A stretch of DNA of 64,000 nucleotides from Symsagittifera roscoffensis (lineage: Eukaryota; Xenacoelomorpha; Acoela; Convolutidae). The stretch covers positions 21,521,547 to 21,585,546 of the forward strand of contig NC_087067.1 in the NCBI RefSeq assembly GCF_963678635.1, given 5' to 3'. The stretch's first letter is position 1. Every line of letters begins with the position of its first letter. The notes beneath the pieces are model-generated. The model had not been told where the DNA came from. It made no database searches and was given only the letters and a program-made list of their open reading frames with translations. Positions 1 to 12,800 of this stretch are shown here, in pieces. The position numbers and the translations under genes are program-made.

Positions 1-648
1 TGGGGATTTTATTGCTCAGAAAAATATCATCAATTTATCCATTTTTAATCGATTAGAATAGATTGTTTTTGTTATTTTTAGAGACTTACAATGAAAATTG
101 AATATAATAGATTATTATCCATGAAATTTCATTGTGGGAGCGCTTATTTACTCTGGTTATTTATAATGATGTGTATTCTTTAGCAGATACTATTAGGGAA
201 ATGGAAAAAATGTTCAAAAATCCCGCCGGAATATTCAGGACATCGCACTGATACGGACAGTCTTGTTCAGTTAAATTCGTCAGAAAAAGTACATCACATT
301 TAGAAGACGAAAAAAATTAAAAAGATCTCAGGCGCGCTTCAACAGGTTGAACAACTTTCTACGCTGGCTCAAGTTGGAGCTCTTTCAATAATAAGTTTTC
401 TATATTACTGGATTATTGTACAACTTGGAACGAATTGATTTATCGCATAATTTTGCCTCCATTTTCTGATCATACATCAAAAAATTTGGATTTTACTTTG
501 AAACTAATAACAAATGATAGATTTGAATGACATTTGATTTTAACATGAGATCAAATGACATACAGAGCCCAACCGATATATTGAAAACAGCTCCGAAAGA
601 CTGGAAATGTCATTGTATCACACCACATGGAAAAAACAGCTTCAATTC
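1..648. other. Downstream flank of the protease gene
   Basis: A+T-rich DNA after the protease stop. A minus-strand AATAAA lies at 8-13, far for a poly(A) signal of exon 5 (about 640 nt). No other gene or repeat was recognised. Confidence 0.3.
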
Positions 649-875
649 TTAGGTCCTATAATTATCATTGACTGTTTTAGCGATCCATTTATAGAACTTT
701 GGCACACTGATGAAAAACATATTGCCCAAATAGGTTGGGTCTTCTTTTCGATTCTTGAGTTTAAATACTCTGTGAGTTGTGACACCGTAAAGACACTGCG
801 CGTGACCACATCCGTCTTTGCTGACTAGGTAGAGGGGAGAACCACTATCACCTCCACTCGTGCAACTGTTCAAAA
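649..875 (-). CDS. Serine protease exon 5: catalytic Ser and C-terminus
   Basis: Acceptor TTCTTTTCAG. It encodes NSCTSGGDSGSPLYLVS with the catalytic Ser, then CLYGVTTH and a C-terminal helix-like FYKWIAKTVND before TAA at 649-651. The order and spacing are those of the C-terminal exon of an S1 protease. Confidence 0.85.
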
Positions 876-3800
876 CTGAAAAGAAATGAAATAAACTTCA
901 AAATATAATTATGAAAAAATTGTTTTCACGAAGGGAGCAGAGAAGCTAATTAGTACTCATACCAGCAGAAAAATTAGTTAAAAAAATATGCGTAGTCATT
1001 TAATGACATAGAAATTAAGCAAAAAAGCCAGCTAGCTGGCAATCGAAAGGTGTCTTCGAACAAATAATTCGATTTAAAAGATGAGCTCGCATTATTTAGG
1101 TATGTTGGCTGTTTTTTATCGAGAGGGTTGGTCATGTTGTTTTTGATGGCCTATTGTCACTATTGTAAGCCCATTCACGCGTTAAGGGGGAGGAGGGGGG
1201 AGGGGCGAGAAATAGCTTATTAGGTAACTCAAGAATGCTTTTTCCACCAAAAATTATTTGAATGTTATGATATGAAATCATGAGCTAGATTTCAAAACAA
1301 ATGTGTAACACCAAAACTCACCATATTAAAACTCAAAAACTCTTTCAGATTAAAAAAAAAATTACTAAAACTGATGCATTTGAAGCCGGCTTTTTCTGTG
1401 TTAATTGAAAAAAAAATGCTATTGCGGACATTATTAAGGTGTTGCAGAGAAGATTTTGGTATTTAGGTGTTGCAGAGCCATCATTTTTTGGTATTTAGAA
1501 GCAAATGTCCATTACCAACCCTGGTAACTTGCTTTCCTTGAGACACTGATCGCCCAAACAAAAAATCGCAAAAACAAATATTTTTTTCAACGAACGGGTT
1601 GCATTTCTAAATGTCTTCTGTTGCTTCAGTCATAATTAGAAAAAACAACTTGCCATACAATTCCATACTAATCTTCAAAGTTATTCCGTAGAAATTGCTC
1701 AGTTTGAAGAGAATAAAAACCTGTGTTTTGCGCCTGTATCAAACCCACGAAATATTCTTCGTTGGTTAGACTCAAATCCCAAATCGACCAAGGTCGTTCC
1801 ACCAGAAACGTCTCTTGCAGCACCTCGGCCCTGAAAATTGTTCTGAATATTCAAGCCGTAAACTTGAGAACAATAAGAAACAGAAAAATAGTATAATTTA
1901 GCTGTAATGGTTCATTTTATTCTTCAAAACTAACAGAAAACAAAATTCAAATTCTTAATTAAAATTGATGTTAAAAAGTTGTGTAATATCAGTTGAGCAA
2001 GGAAAATTAGAAAAATTAAAAGAAGAAGATATTTCAACAAAAAGGCGGGAGTAGCTTTGAATGAACTCCGATTGCTCCATTTTACCTTATTGATTTCCAT
2101 TTCAATAAATCAAAAATCAAAAAGTAAGTTCGCACTCTGCAAACCTTCAATGATTTAAACTTTCTATTGGGAAGGCAAATCTCTAAAACACTAAATCAAG
2201 GGGTGTCTCTATAAACCTATTTATAATTTATGAAATTTTTTCTTTGATCAAAGTTTTGTAATGCAAAATTTGAGACTTGCATTTTCTTGAACACATTGAA
2301 TTTTCACTGATGATTTAAAATTATTTAAAACTTTATGAGTAGCTGTAGAATTAGTGGCTCAATTTTTCTCATTAGTTAGTGTACACAAACAAAATTTCAA
2401 ATGAGTACAGCTCAAAAAAACTGAAAACTGTATTTTTGCCAGACGGTGCAAATAAGGTGATTAATCATAACAAGTCTGCAGTGGAAATATCTGATGCGTT
2501 TACTACTCTTGTAGATAAGTGTTTGGTTCTGTTTGAACCTGATTTCCTCGTATTTTACGAATTAATACCTTTCAAAAAAGCACCCGAAAAAAATATAAAA
2601 AACAAAACAAACGATGAATTGAATAATTTGCTGGGTGTTAAATTCAAGAACAATGATACAGTACAGGTGCTCAAATTAAGTGGGCTAATCACAGACAAAC
2701 CCACTTTTTGTTTGAAAATTGCGCATTATTATGAAAAATATTATGATATTTTGATTTTGAAAAATAAAATAGGTATTCCATACTTTAGGAAAGCATTATT
2801 GGGACATTTATTGAATACTTTTCATGGTATCACCCAATCGCATTTTAGTGACAAAACTAAGAGCCAGCGTAAGGTGCAGTGAAAACAGCACAAATAACAG
2901 CAGCCCCCTTTCCAACCCTTTAACTTGGAATCACACAATTGTACAAGTCCTGATTAATTTTCAAATGTAGTTTTTTGTTTGCTTAGATGCTGTAAACGGT
3001 CAATAGACCAATTTCTCTTATGAGCAAATGCGCAAAATCCGCGTACTTTTTGAGGACGGAGTGGTTTAAACTACTCCCACGGCATTGTTAGCCAGTCATA
3101 ATGATCATGAAGATAATAAAAATTTTTCTCAATGCAAGAAGAATTTTAGAAACGGTCAGAAATTTTAGCTTGAAGATACCTTTCTTTTTTCTTCTCTATT
3201 TATAGTAACAAATTAATTAAATTTGTACAGAGATGTCTGACTTAGCCCAGGTCTAATGCTTTCATACGGCAATAATTTCAAAAAGGCCTCACTTTACAAT
3301 CAATTTTAAAATTCTTTCAAGTAAATAGTCCAAGTCTCAATGAAAAACGCCTCCAGATAATTAGACAGATAAACGACTAATGCAACACTTGTGCTTTTTC
3401 TTTTCACGAAACGTGATTCTTATCTAAATGAGTCTCTGACACGTACAACTTTTACAGGTACAACCAAAAAAAAACTTTTCAGACTTTCCGTTGTGATAGG
3501 GTCTCGGATGACCCAAACAAAAAACGGAGAAGACTGCTAGCAATTGTGCCAGAAAAATAAAAGCACGGTTGAAACCTGACTTTAACACTCTTAGTTCTCA
3601 ATTTGAAATTTTGTGAATTGGTATTCAAGTTAATCGAAGTCAAACAGTTTTGGTAAAAAAAATATGTTACTGTTGTATGAAAAATCTATGTACTGACTTT
3701 CTTGAACAATTTGCAAAGGCATTGATTGATAAAGCAGCCATAGGCAAAAAAAATTAAGTCTGATGGGTGACTAATTTGAATTATCCGAATAGAGATAAAA

Positions 3801-6800
3801 AAACATGAATACGATACAATGTCCTCCTGGTCTAGCAATAAGCAACATTTTTACACCAACGCGACCTGCTGGTAATTCAGTCCTTGATATTATTATTCAT
3901 GATACCAGTTTAAAAACAGTAGATACCTATGTGTTTGATTTTCCTATAACAAGTCATCATCTTGCATTACTAAAAATTATGCAATTCAGCTTAAAATTAA
4001 GATCGTGTGATAATAAACACATTCTCGATGAAAAGAGAAAAACACATTCTCGATGTAAACACTATTCAACAGATGAGTTCAGAAAATCAGTAAGAGCATC
4101 AGATTGGTCAAACCTTTAAATGCAAACTGATGCTGACATTATGTTGACTATTTTTGAAGAAATTTTTCATGAAATTATTTTGAAACATGCTCCGATTATA
4201 AAAGTCCTGATAAAAAACAAAAAACCGGTCTTTTCAGTAGCTACACCATATGATTTAAAAATCACCTACATTTTAAATATGAAAGTTGGACATTTTTTGA
4301 TGACAAATAGTTTCAACAAATTCACAGAACTATAATGTGTAAGGAATACAAAAATGTTTACAAGCAAATAATTGAATCAGCCCCTTCAGATAGATTAAAA
4401 TGGGTAATGTTTTAACTGATGTACAACAATTAGTAAATTTCCTCAATTTCAAAATCGGTAAGCAGGCGAGTTTTAAATTTAACCTAATTCACCCAACTAT
4501 TGTAAACCCAAAACATTTCATTAGCAGCGGGAATATTCTCTTTTAGGTTTAACACCAGACATAAAACCAGGCATTAAAATTTTTCTTGCTTCGAGAAAAA
4601 AACAATACGTTGGGTCCCTCTAAAACGCCAACATGGGCCTTGCTATTTCATTTGCCGCGTCATGTAAGGCCCATGTTGGTGTATTAGAGGGACCCAACGT
4701 GTTGTTTTTTCTCAAAGCAAGAAGAATTTTAATTCCTGGTTTTATGTCTGGTATCAGAAACATAGACGGATTTTTCTCTCCAAGTCTTCATCAACCCATA
4801 TTGAGATAAAGTCAAACGAATAGTCGAATACGTTTTCATAATCAGCAAAATGCAAATTGCTCACAGTACCATACTTTTGTTTTGTAGAAATGCACCAAGA
4901 GATTTGTTGAGGCTCACTCAAATAAAATTGTTTTTTGAAAATTAACTCGTATTCTTTTTTTGAAATTTCCTTTGCCCTTTCGAGGAAGACGACGTAGCGT
5001 TCATTACAAATTTTGAAAAATGAGTTTTTTTTCTGCGGTTGAAAACACTCTTAATTGAAAGTTTTCATTATCAATATCATCAGTACACCAGGTCCCCTCA
5101 AATTTCATTTTTCTTATTTCAAAATTTGACAAATTTATCATTTGGTATATTGTGCCCTGAAATGGCCGCCGCCTTTGGAGAGTTATTTCAATCTACTGCC
5201 TTTTCACCATAAAATATAGATCAAGTTAAGGAATTAGTTTACTGCAGCCAACAGTTAAGCTACATTGCCAAAATCGCCGGCGAATTTTTATTAAGTATCA
5301 TAAAAGTCAATTCCCCGTTCACTAACAATTTTCAACTAGGTCGAAAGTTCATATGGCCGAAACAAATATAACAATTAATATGATTCATATAATTAGCCAG
5401 GACCAATAATTAGGACCCCCAATTTTGGAATTAGAGAGAATTTTGTATCTTGTTCCTTCTTGTTAAGCCAAACTTGGCAAGATCTTAAGTAGGGGGTCTT
5501 CTGCTTTTTGCGTGGAAAATTTGTTTCGTTCACAAAATCCTAGGATGAGGGTCCTCCAAAAATTTAAGGACCCCTTTCCTAGGATTTTGCTTTACGTGAG
5601 GACCCCCCTTAGGAAGCACCCCCCTTAGGATCCGGGACACGATACAATACTACTTGCCTTTGTAGGGGAAACACAAACACTTTTAGAAAAGCAACATTGA
5701 TTTGAGATACTTTCAATTGAAAAGTTTTAATCGACGGTCATTTTCCGTTTCAACTCTTTTTTTGTCACAACTCAGCTATCTGAGCACAAAAGATTTTCGG
5801 CTATTCAGAAATGCTAATCGGGTGGATCAATCAAAGAGAAAGTTGTCAAATATTTTGCAAAGAGTTTGCAAAAAATCAAGAGTAGGCAGAACCAATATGG
5901 ATGCGCCCTGATGTGAGTGGTCATGTCTGACCCTTGATTTAGTCGACCTATCGCAACCCGGGTAAAATAAAGCAGCGCATGGATAAAAAGGCAAAGTTTC
6001 CAGCAAGCATTCAAAGTAGATTACAATTTAATTGCTTTCGGCGATATTCAATTGGCATTTTTCGATATTCAATTGACAATTGGCCCTGGTTGACACAAAT
6101 TGCCTATCATACTACTTCACACTATCAAATAACTGCTTATCATACAGTTTCATGCAAATTCATAGACTGAGAATTTTTATAAAAAGAGCAAAATATTTTT
6201 TTTTCCATACTATGACTTTTTATAAAAATCTCTTTTTGCCACATTCTGGAATTAGATAACAATTTTTTTGCCCCAATTTTTAATACAAGAGAGTTATGAA
6301 AATAGCCACAACAGTTTTTTGAACTATGAACCTGTATGATGAGCAATTTTTCCAAACTATGAAATTGTATAATTAACATTTTTCCCATTTTTTTACCAAA
6401 ATACAAAAACCAATTGTTATGAAATTTGACTTTCATCCGTAACCCGCTACTTTGGTAAAAAAAAAGAACGCAGATGAACTTTTTTTTTTTCGTTTATCTT
6501 AGCATATTAAAACAAAAACAAAAAAAAATAATTGTGTTTCTAGAAAAAACACATGCATTTGGGCGAAAAACTCAGTTTTTGGGCTGAAAACTCTGAAAAA
6601 ACCTGGACTACTTTATAGACACCAATTTTCAAATTTGCATCCAAAATTTTTTTTCCTGAAAATTTTTTTTGAGCACAGAAGCAAAATTGCAATCAAAAAG
6701 AGGACTAAAAATTTTAACCTCAAAGTTGTAATTTTTCTACAGAAAAACGCAAAACACAGTTTTCATTTATGAAATTGTATGATGCACGTTTTTTCTTCAA

Positions 6801-9800
6801 AATTTCAAACCAATTTAAGCAAATCAAAAAAATTTCGAAAAAAAATTCAATTGAAAAATGCTTTTAAACAAAAAAATGCTCTTCAAATAAAAAAGTATAA
6901 AAAGAATGTACGGACGTCAACGCGGGTAGATAAAAGGACTTTCGTAAAACTCAGTGGGTTTTTTAACTCAGTGGGTTTTTTATTCAATCTGTGAATCATG
7001 CACACCTGTTTTGTACATTCATGCCGTTTTTACAGGTCCTAGTTTAAACAAATCTCAATCAAATATAATATGGTAATGCAAAAAGCTTAGAAAGTGAAAG
7101 AACTTGTCTCCAAATAATTTCACCTTGAGTTACAGCAATTACTTTACCCAATACATAAAATTGCTTGTGCAGAAATTGGAAAAACAAGAAAAGTTAACGA
7201 AAAGTTCAGCAGGAATAAGGAAAGTACATAAATCTTGTTTTATTCCTGATATAAACAGACCTGCATTACTTTTTTCTATCCTTTTAGAAACACTTTTTTC
7301 TGGTCACGTTTTGAGAAAAAATTGAACTACTTAGAAACACTTTGTTTTGGTCACGTTTTGGGAAAAATTTGAACTGAAAAGAATACACATCATATTGAGA
7401 TCCGTTTTCGCGATAAAAGCAGCCAACAAACTCCTTATTACGAGATTCAGGACGAATAAAAGAGGAAGTTATTTGAAAAAATCTATTAACCAGGTAGCAA
7501 AAAAAAACTTGAGTTTGCAAATAATTTATTTTACATACTTCATGGTCAACATATTCTATTTTTACTGGTAAACTACTTGCACAAAATAAAGTTTAAATAA
7601 AGACCATTGTCAAAAATTACATCATTGTTCTGCTTCTTGCACAGAGCAAATTTCATATTAAAACCATTGCTAATAGTTAAATCCTTGTTACCCTCGAAAG
7701 TGGCACAAATATTCAGCTTAGTTGCAGGAGTAACGTATTTTAGTAGCGTAAACGTATAAAAAATATCGTCAAATTAGAATGTTTTCAGAAGAATACTTCA
7801 CCTTGTATATATTTTTCTGAAAAATTTTTCAGCGTCCAATTTTTGATATATTGAGATGAGTTAGCTAACGCCAAAATTCTAGTCCGTGGAATATTGTAGA
7901 AAATTTATGAGCTCTATACGCATTTCGTTTTTTCCTACTTCAGTTCTAAAGTAGGAAGAACGTTGCATACACAATTTACGATTTAGAGTAACAAAACAAT
8001 CCGAGTTAAAACTACGAGGTGTCATAGTTTCTGCTGTGTATTGTCATAGTTTACGAGCATATAGTTCAAAAAGAGTATACAATTTTGGTTGCTGGAACAA
8101 GCTGGCAGTGGGAAACCTAAATGGTTTATTGTAAATTCTGCGTAGCCGGCATTTTTGAAAAATGTGTAAGAAATCGCAAAAACTCAAAGGCATTTCAGAA
8201 AAATGTGAAGAATCTATGTTTATTGCGCAGTGCTGACTTTCAAGTAAACATATCTACACTTTTACAACGATAGTTTTGTTGTCCATAGCGTTTTCGTAAA
8301 ATATAATTGAGATAGGGTTGTCAAGAAAATAAAAACTCTTCGAGGACCTTTGAAAGGTTTCCATCTTGTTTGAGCACATTTCAGTTTTTTAGTAGTTTCC
8401 CACATTCCAAGCTGAATTATTTTTTTGAGCCAGGCTTTTTTGATTCGACTCAAGGGCAATTCTGTGCGTCTGGAACTTTCCCGTGGTGTGCTTTTTGTGT
8501 GATCTGGTAAAGGTGAACGTGGAGGTCTATTTAAAAATTGTCCTCACATATTACCAACTTGTTTGGTTTTGTTAAGGCCCTGTTCGATCACCTTCCATTT
8601 TTTTTCAAACATAAATTTTGTGTTAACCATTTCACAAGGGAGTGAATTTTGGGCATCGTATAAGTATTTCAATCACCAAATTGATGAAATAACGCAACTC
8701 GATAACCGTTTGGCAAGAGTCAGTTTTTATTCTTGAATAAAAGCGAGAAAAAAAACCAATTGATCACTCAGAGCAAATAGAAAATCTGCTGCTGCTACTT
8801 GCAGAAAAACCTTTGGCGAGACTGTTGCCAAAGCAACTCCTTTTTCCAACTTTTTTCATTCAAAAGTCACCGTAATCAAAGTTTTGTAATACCTCTGATA
8901 CAAACTTGCTTAGAAAAAAATGAGGAGAATTACTTCTTTGAGCTCAGTTTTGTTGTAAGGCGAGAAACAATTTACATGTTTCTGACAAAAAAAGCAAACA
9001 GATAAAAAAAGCATAGACTAGAGTGAAGAAAAAGACAACGCCCCGTTTTTTGGAAATTTGTTTTCCAAATAATTTCGCTTGCATATTCTGATGGTGTTTT
9101 GGCTATTTGATCAAAATATTGGATTGCAAAAAAATTAAGAAATGAAAATTCAAACTTTTCTGGTCCTTTTATTATGGTTTTTGCACTACTTATTTTTTTT
9201 CTGGGAATTTGGTATCTTTTTCAAAGAGAAGTGAGGAAATTTTTTAAAATGCATGATTTTAGCATACACCAGCAAAAGAAACTCAAAATATGTGTGGACA
9301 AACCTATAGCAGTTAAACCCGGATTTCGTCGCATTTTCTATCCTTGTTCTAAAGTAGTTCCTGAGAACTACTTTTCATTTTTATAAAAATTTAGTCTACC
9401 TTACTCACGCATGACTGAGCTGTGCAACAACAAAAAAGACAAAGTTGTATATCTAGATAAAAATATAGCTTGTCTGCAAATTTCGCACTTTGTGGCAAAG
9501 GGATTACACCGTAAAAATTTTTAAAAAAAATTTCTGTGAAAGCAGAGCAAAGTTTACAACATTTTGTATTATTTCACAGAAGGTCTTTTTTTGTAAATTG
9601 ACATTCGGTAAAAAAAAGAACATAAAACATTACAGATTTGGAAAATTAAGTCTCAGATTTAAGTTTTTTTAATAGAATTTTAAATAACTATGCACTTAAC
9701 TGTTTTTCTGTTACAAAATTTGAAACAAAATCTATAATAATTTCGATTTGGTTTGATGAATTTAAAACAATCATAAAAAGACAATTTCACAATAAACAGA

Positions 9801-12800
9801 AATTAATTTCAAAATTTAATCTTTTTCGCTCGCGCATGAGTGAAAGGCGGAACATTACGATTGGCAAAAAACGCCTCTAGACGGAAATTTCAATTCATTG
9901 AAACTTTTGATAAGCTTTTGATTCTTTCCTTTGTTAGATATACTGACTTATTATATTTAAGACTTAGCTTCCATTTCTTTAGCCGCTCTTAAATTCTAGA
10001 AACAACAAAATCATTAAGAAAACTGGTTCAATTGAAACCCACTTGTCCGCGTGAGCAGATTCCGTGTTTGTCAAGTGAAATTGAACGGATCTGTAGACTT
10101 TTGGAAAAATCTTTGCTGAGTAAAACCAACCCGTTCAGTGACTTCTTTGACAGACGCAGCAGTTTTCAGATTGCAGGAACTCATTCAATGTTCAACAGAA
10201 TTCACCGAAATTGTATAAGTCAAACCAATCAATCTTGTCAATTGAAAGCTACAGACATTGCACTACTCCTTTACGACTGCAGAGTGATATTTAAAAAAAA
10301 TAACAACACTATCCATTATTATGGGGTATCTTCATTAGGCTCAAATGATTCAATTATACACACACAACATCAGATAGGTTGTTACGAACAAGTGTACAGA
10401 TAAGACATATAACAGCAGAACAAAGAACCAGTGCAACTTATTCCAAAATCAGACAAAACCCACAAACTTTGCAACAGTAACGAGCAGCCGACACAGACAG
10501 AATATCTACACCAAGACAAACATTTTTGACCGTGTCATTGTTCGGAAAAGTTATATACGAAACTCTTCAGTACCCGCACCAACCGCCCATGGATCATAAT
10601 CGATTATATTGTCATAATATGGTCAGCATCTATAAAATGACAAAATAATCGATTATAATCCATTAAAAATGGATTATAATCCTAATATTCTTTATCCCAA
10701 TAAAATCCATTATAATCGATTATAATCGATTATAATGGATTTTTTTGAGGAATTATTCATAAAATTCACAATGTTCTTCAAAATTATCTCATTTCCTGTT
10801 TAGTGTAGTTGCTACGTGTTATGTTTCATAAAATGTTACATTTAAGAAAAAAACTTATAAATTTTTTGTCTCAACTTTTTCTAATTCATCGCAGTTTAAC
10901 ACTTCATTTTACCCCCCCAGCCAGTTAAGCCCCCATTACCCAGTATACTACTACCCACCAGTTTACTATCCCCCCCCCCCCCCCCCCCCCCAGTTTACCC
11001 CCTCCCACCTGCCCACCAGCCTCCAGTTTACCCTGCCCCTTTAGCTGGGGGGGGGGGGGGGGGTAACAAAGCTTGAGGGGGCGAGGGGATGACCAGTTTA
11101 ACCCCCTCCCCCGGTTTATTTACCCCACCCCGTTCGGTTTATTTACTCCCCCCCCAGATTAATTTAACCCCCCCCCCCGGTTTACCTCCCCATCCCCCCA
11201 GTTTATACCCCCCAGTTTACACCCCTCCCCCAGTTTACCCTGCCCCTTTAGTTGGGGGGGGGGGGGGGGGGGGGGGGGGTAAAAGCTTGAGGGGGCGAGG
11301 GGACGAAGTTGAGACATGGCATTTAGTAAAAGACAGGGCATAAATTCTCAAAATAATCGATTATAAAGGCTCAAAATAATCGATTATAATGGATTATCTT
11401 GGCAAAAATAATCGATTTCAGTGATAAAAATAATGGATTATAATCCATTATTTTTGTCACTGAAATCGATTATTTTTGCCAAAAATAATCCATTATAATC
11501 GGTTATTTTAAAATAAAAATCCATTTTTTTATATGGCGGAGAGANNNNNNNNNNNNNNNNNNNNNNNNNNNNNNNNNNNNNNNNNNNNNNNNNNNNNNNN
11601 NNNNNNNNNNNNNNNNNNNNNNNNNNNNNNNNNNNNNNNNNNNNNNNNNNNNNNNNNNNNNNNNNNNNNNNNNNNNNNNNNNNNNNNNNNNNNNNNNNNN
11701 NNNNNNNNNNNNNNNNNNNNNNNNNNNNNNNNNNNNNNNNNNNNGCAGAAACCTAGGCATATAGCAGCAACACCTTTTAATTAAATCATCAGCCAGCAAT
11801 TAGTCAAAATATTTAGCAAGTTATCCAAACGACGTCTAATAAAGTAGACAGAGAAGACGGCATTACTTAAAACAAAATGAAAATCCACAGTGTGCTTCCT
11901 GTAATCACAATCAAAACCTCAACCGGTGCCCGAAAAAAAAACTATTTTCCAGCCCACCGCGGCCATACAGTGTCGTAAAATCCGTGTCCGGTGTCTCAGT
12001 CAACGTCACATGAGAAGACAGTGTGTCTCCAACAAACGTTGCCAAAAGTAAAACGGATATCACCACACCAACCTTCACAACACAAGAGAGATTTAAAAAC
12101 TTCTTGTCAGCATTGTCGCTTAACTTAACACTTTTTACAACTCAATGCGCCCAAGTCGTCAAAAAATAAGTTTGCAGTTTTGATTATACTAAAGAACACG
12201 AAAAGCAAGAAACCGGAAACCTCACAGTGCAGACTGCTGAAATCAATCACAACTATAAAGCGTACAACCCTCAATCTATAGGTAATCCAAATGACCAGAG
12301 ATAAACCAATACGGAAAGAGTATAAGACAAGCCGACAGCGAAATAAGATAAGCCGACAACGTTATTTTTGTAAGCTCAACATGATATAAGTATGTCTGTA
12401 CCAATTTTCAAGACAAATATTTCGAGAAACTTGCTTTCTACTTGGTGCTTTCTCACAAAAATAAGCGGAAAACAATATTGCCAAATATCTCATAGCCCTC
12501 AATTCAAACAAAAAGGCATTGTACATAGGCAACTTCATCGACTAATATTCTTCACTCAACGACACAAGTCCCCAGTTCAAAGGAACCCTACAACATACCG
12601 GCTTTAGAAAAACAAAATTTTATTAGCCACAAAGATAATCATTAGTATACCAGCTCCAAAAATGAAATAAATAAGCCGACAATATGAGATCTGTAGCAAA
12701 AAGGGAACTTGAATGACATCAACTAACCTCTCTATGGAGCCCTACAGAAGCCGAAGTTCAGGATGTCTTCGAAAACACGCAACGGGATTTTTTCTTTCTT

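Noticed and set aside
6140-6440. Minus-strand frame with LIIQFHS / LIIQVHS repeats
   Set aside because: Arises from a short A+T-rich sequence repeat and has no coding signal.
11159-11343. Proline- and glycine-rich frames in the C/G-run block
   Set aside because: Products of homopolymer runs; homopolymer translation is not evidence of a gene.
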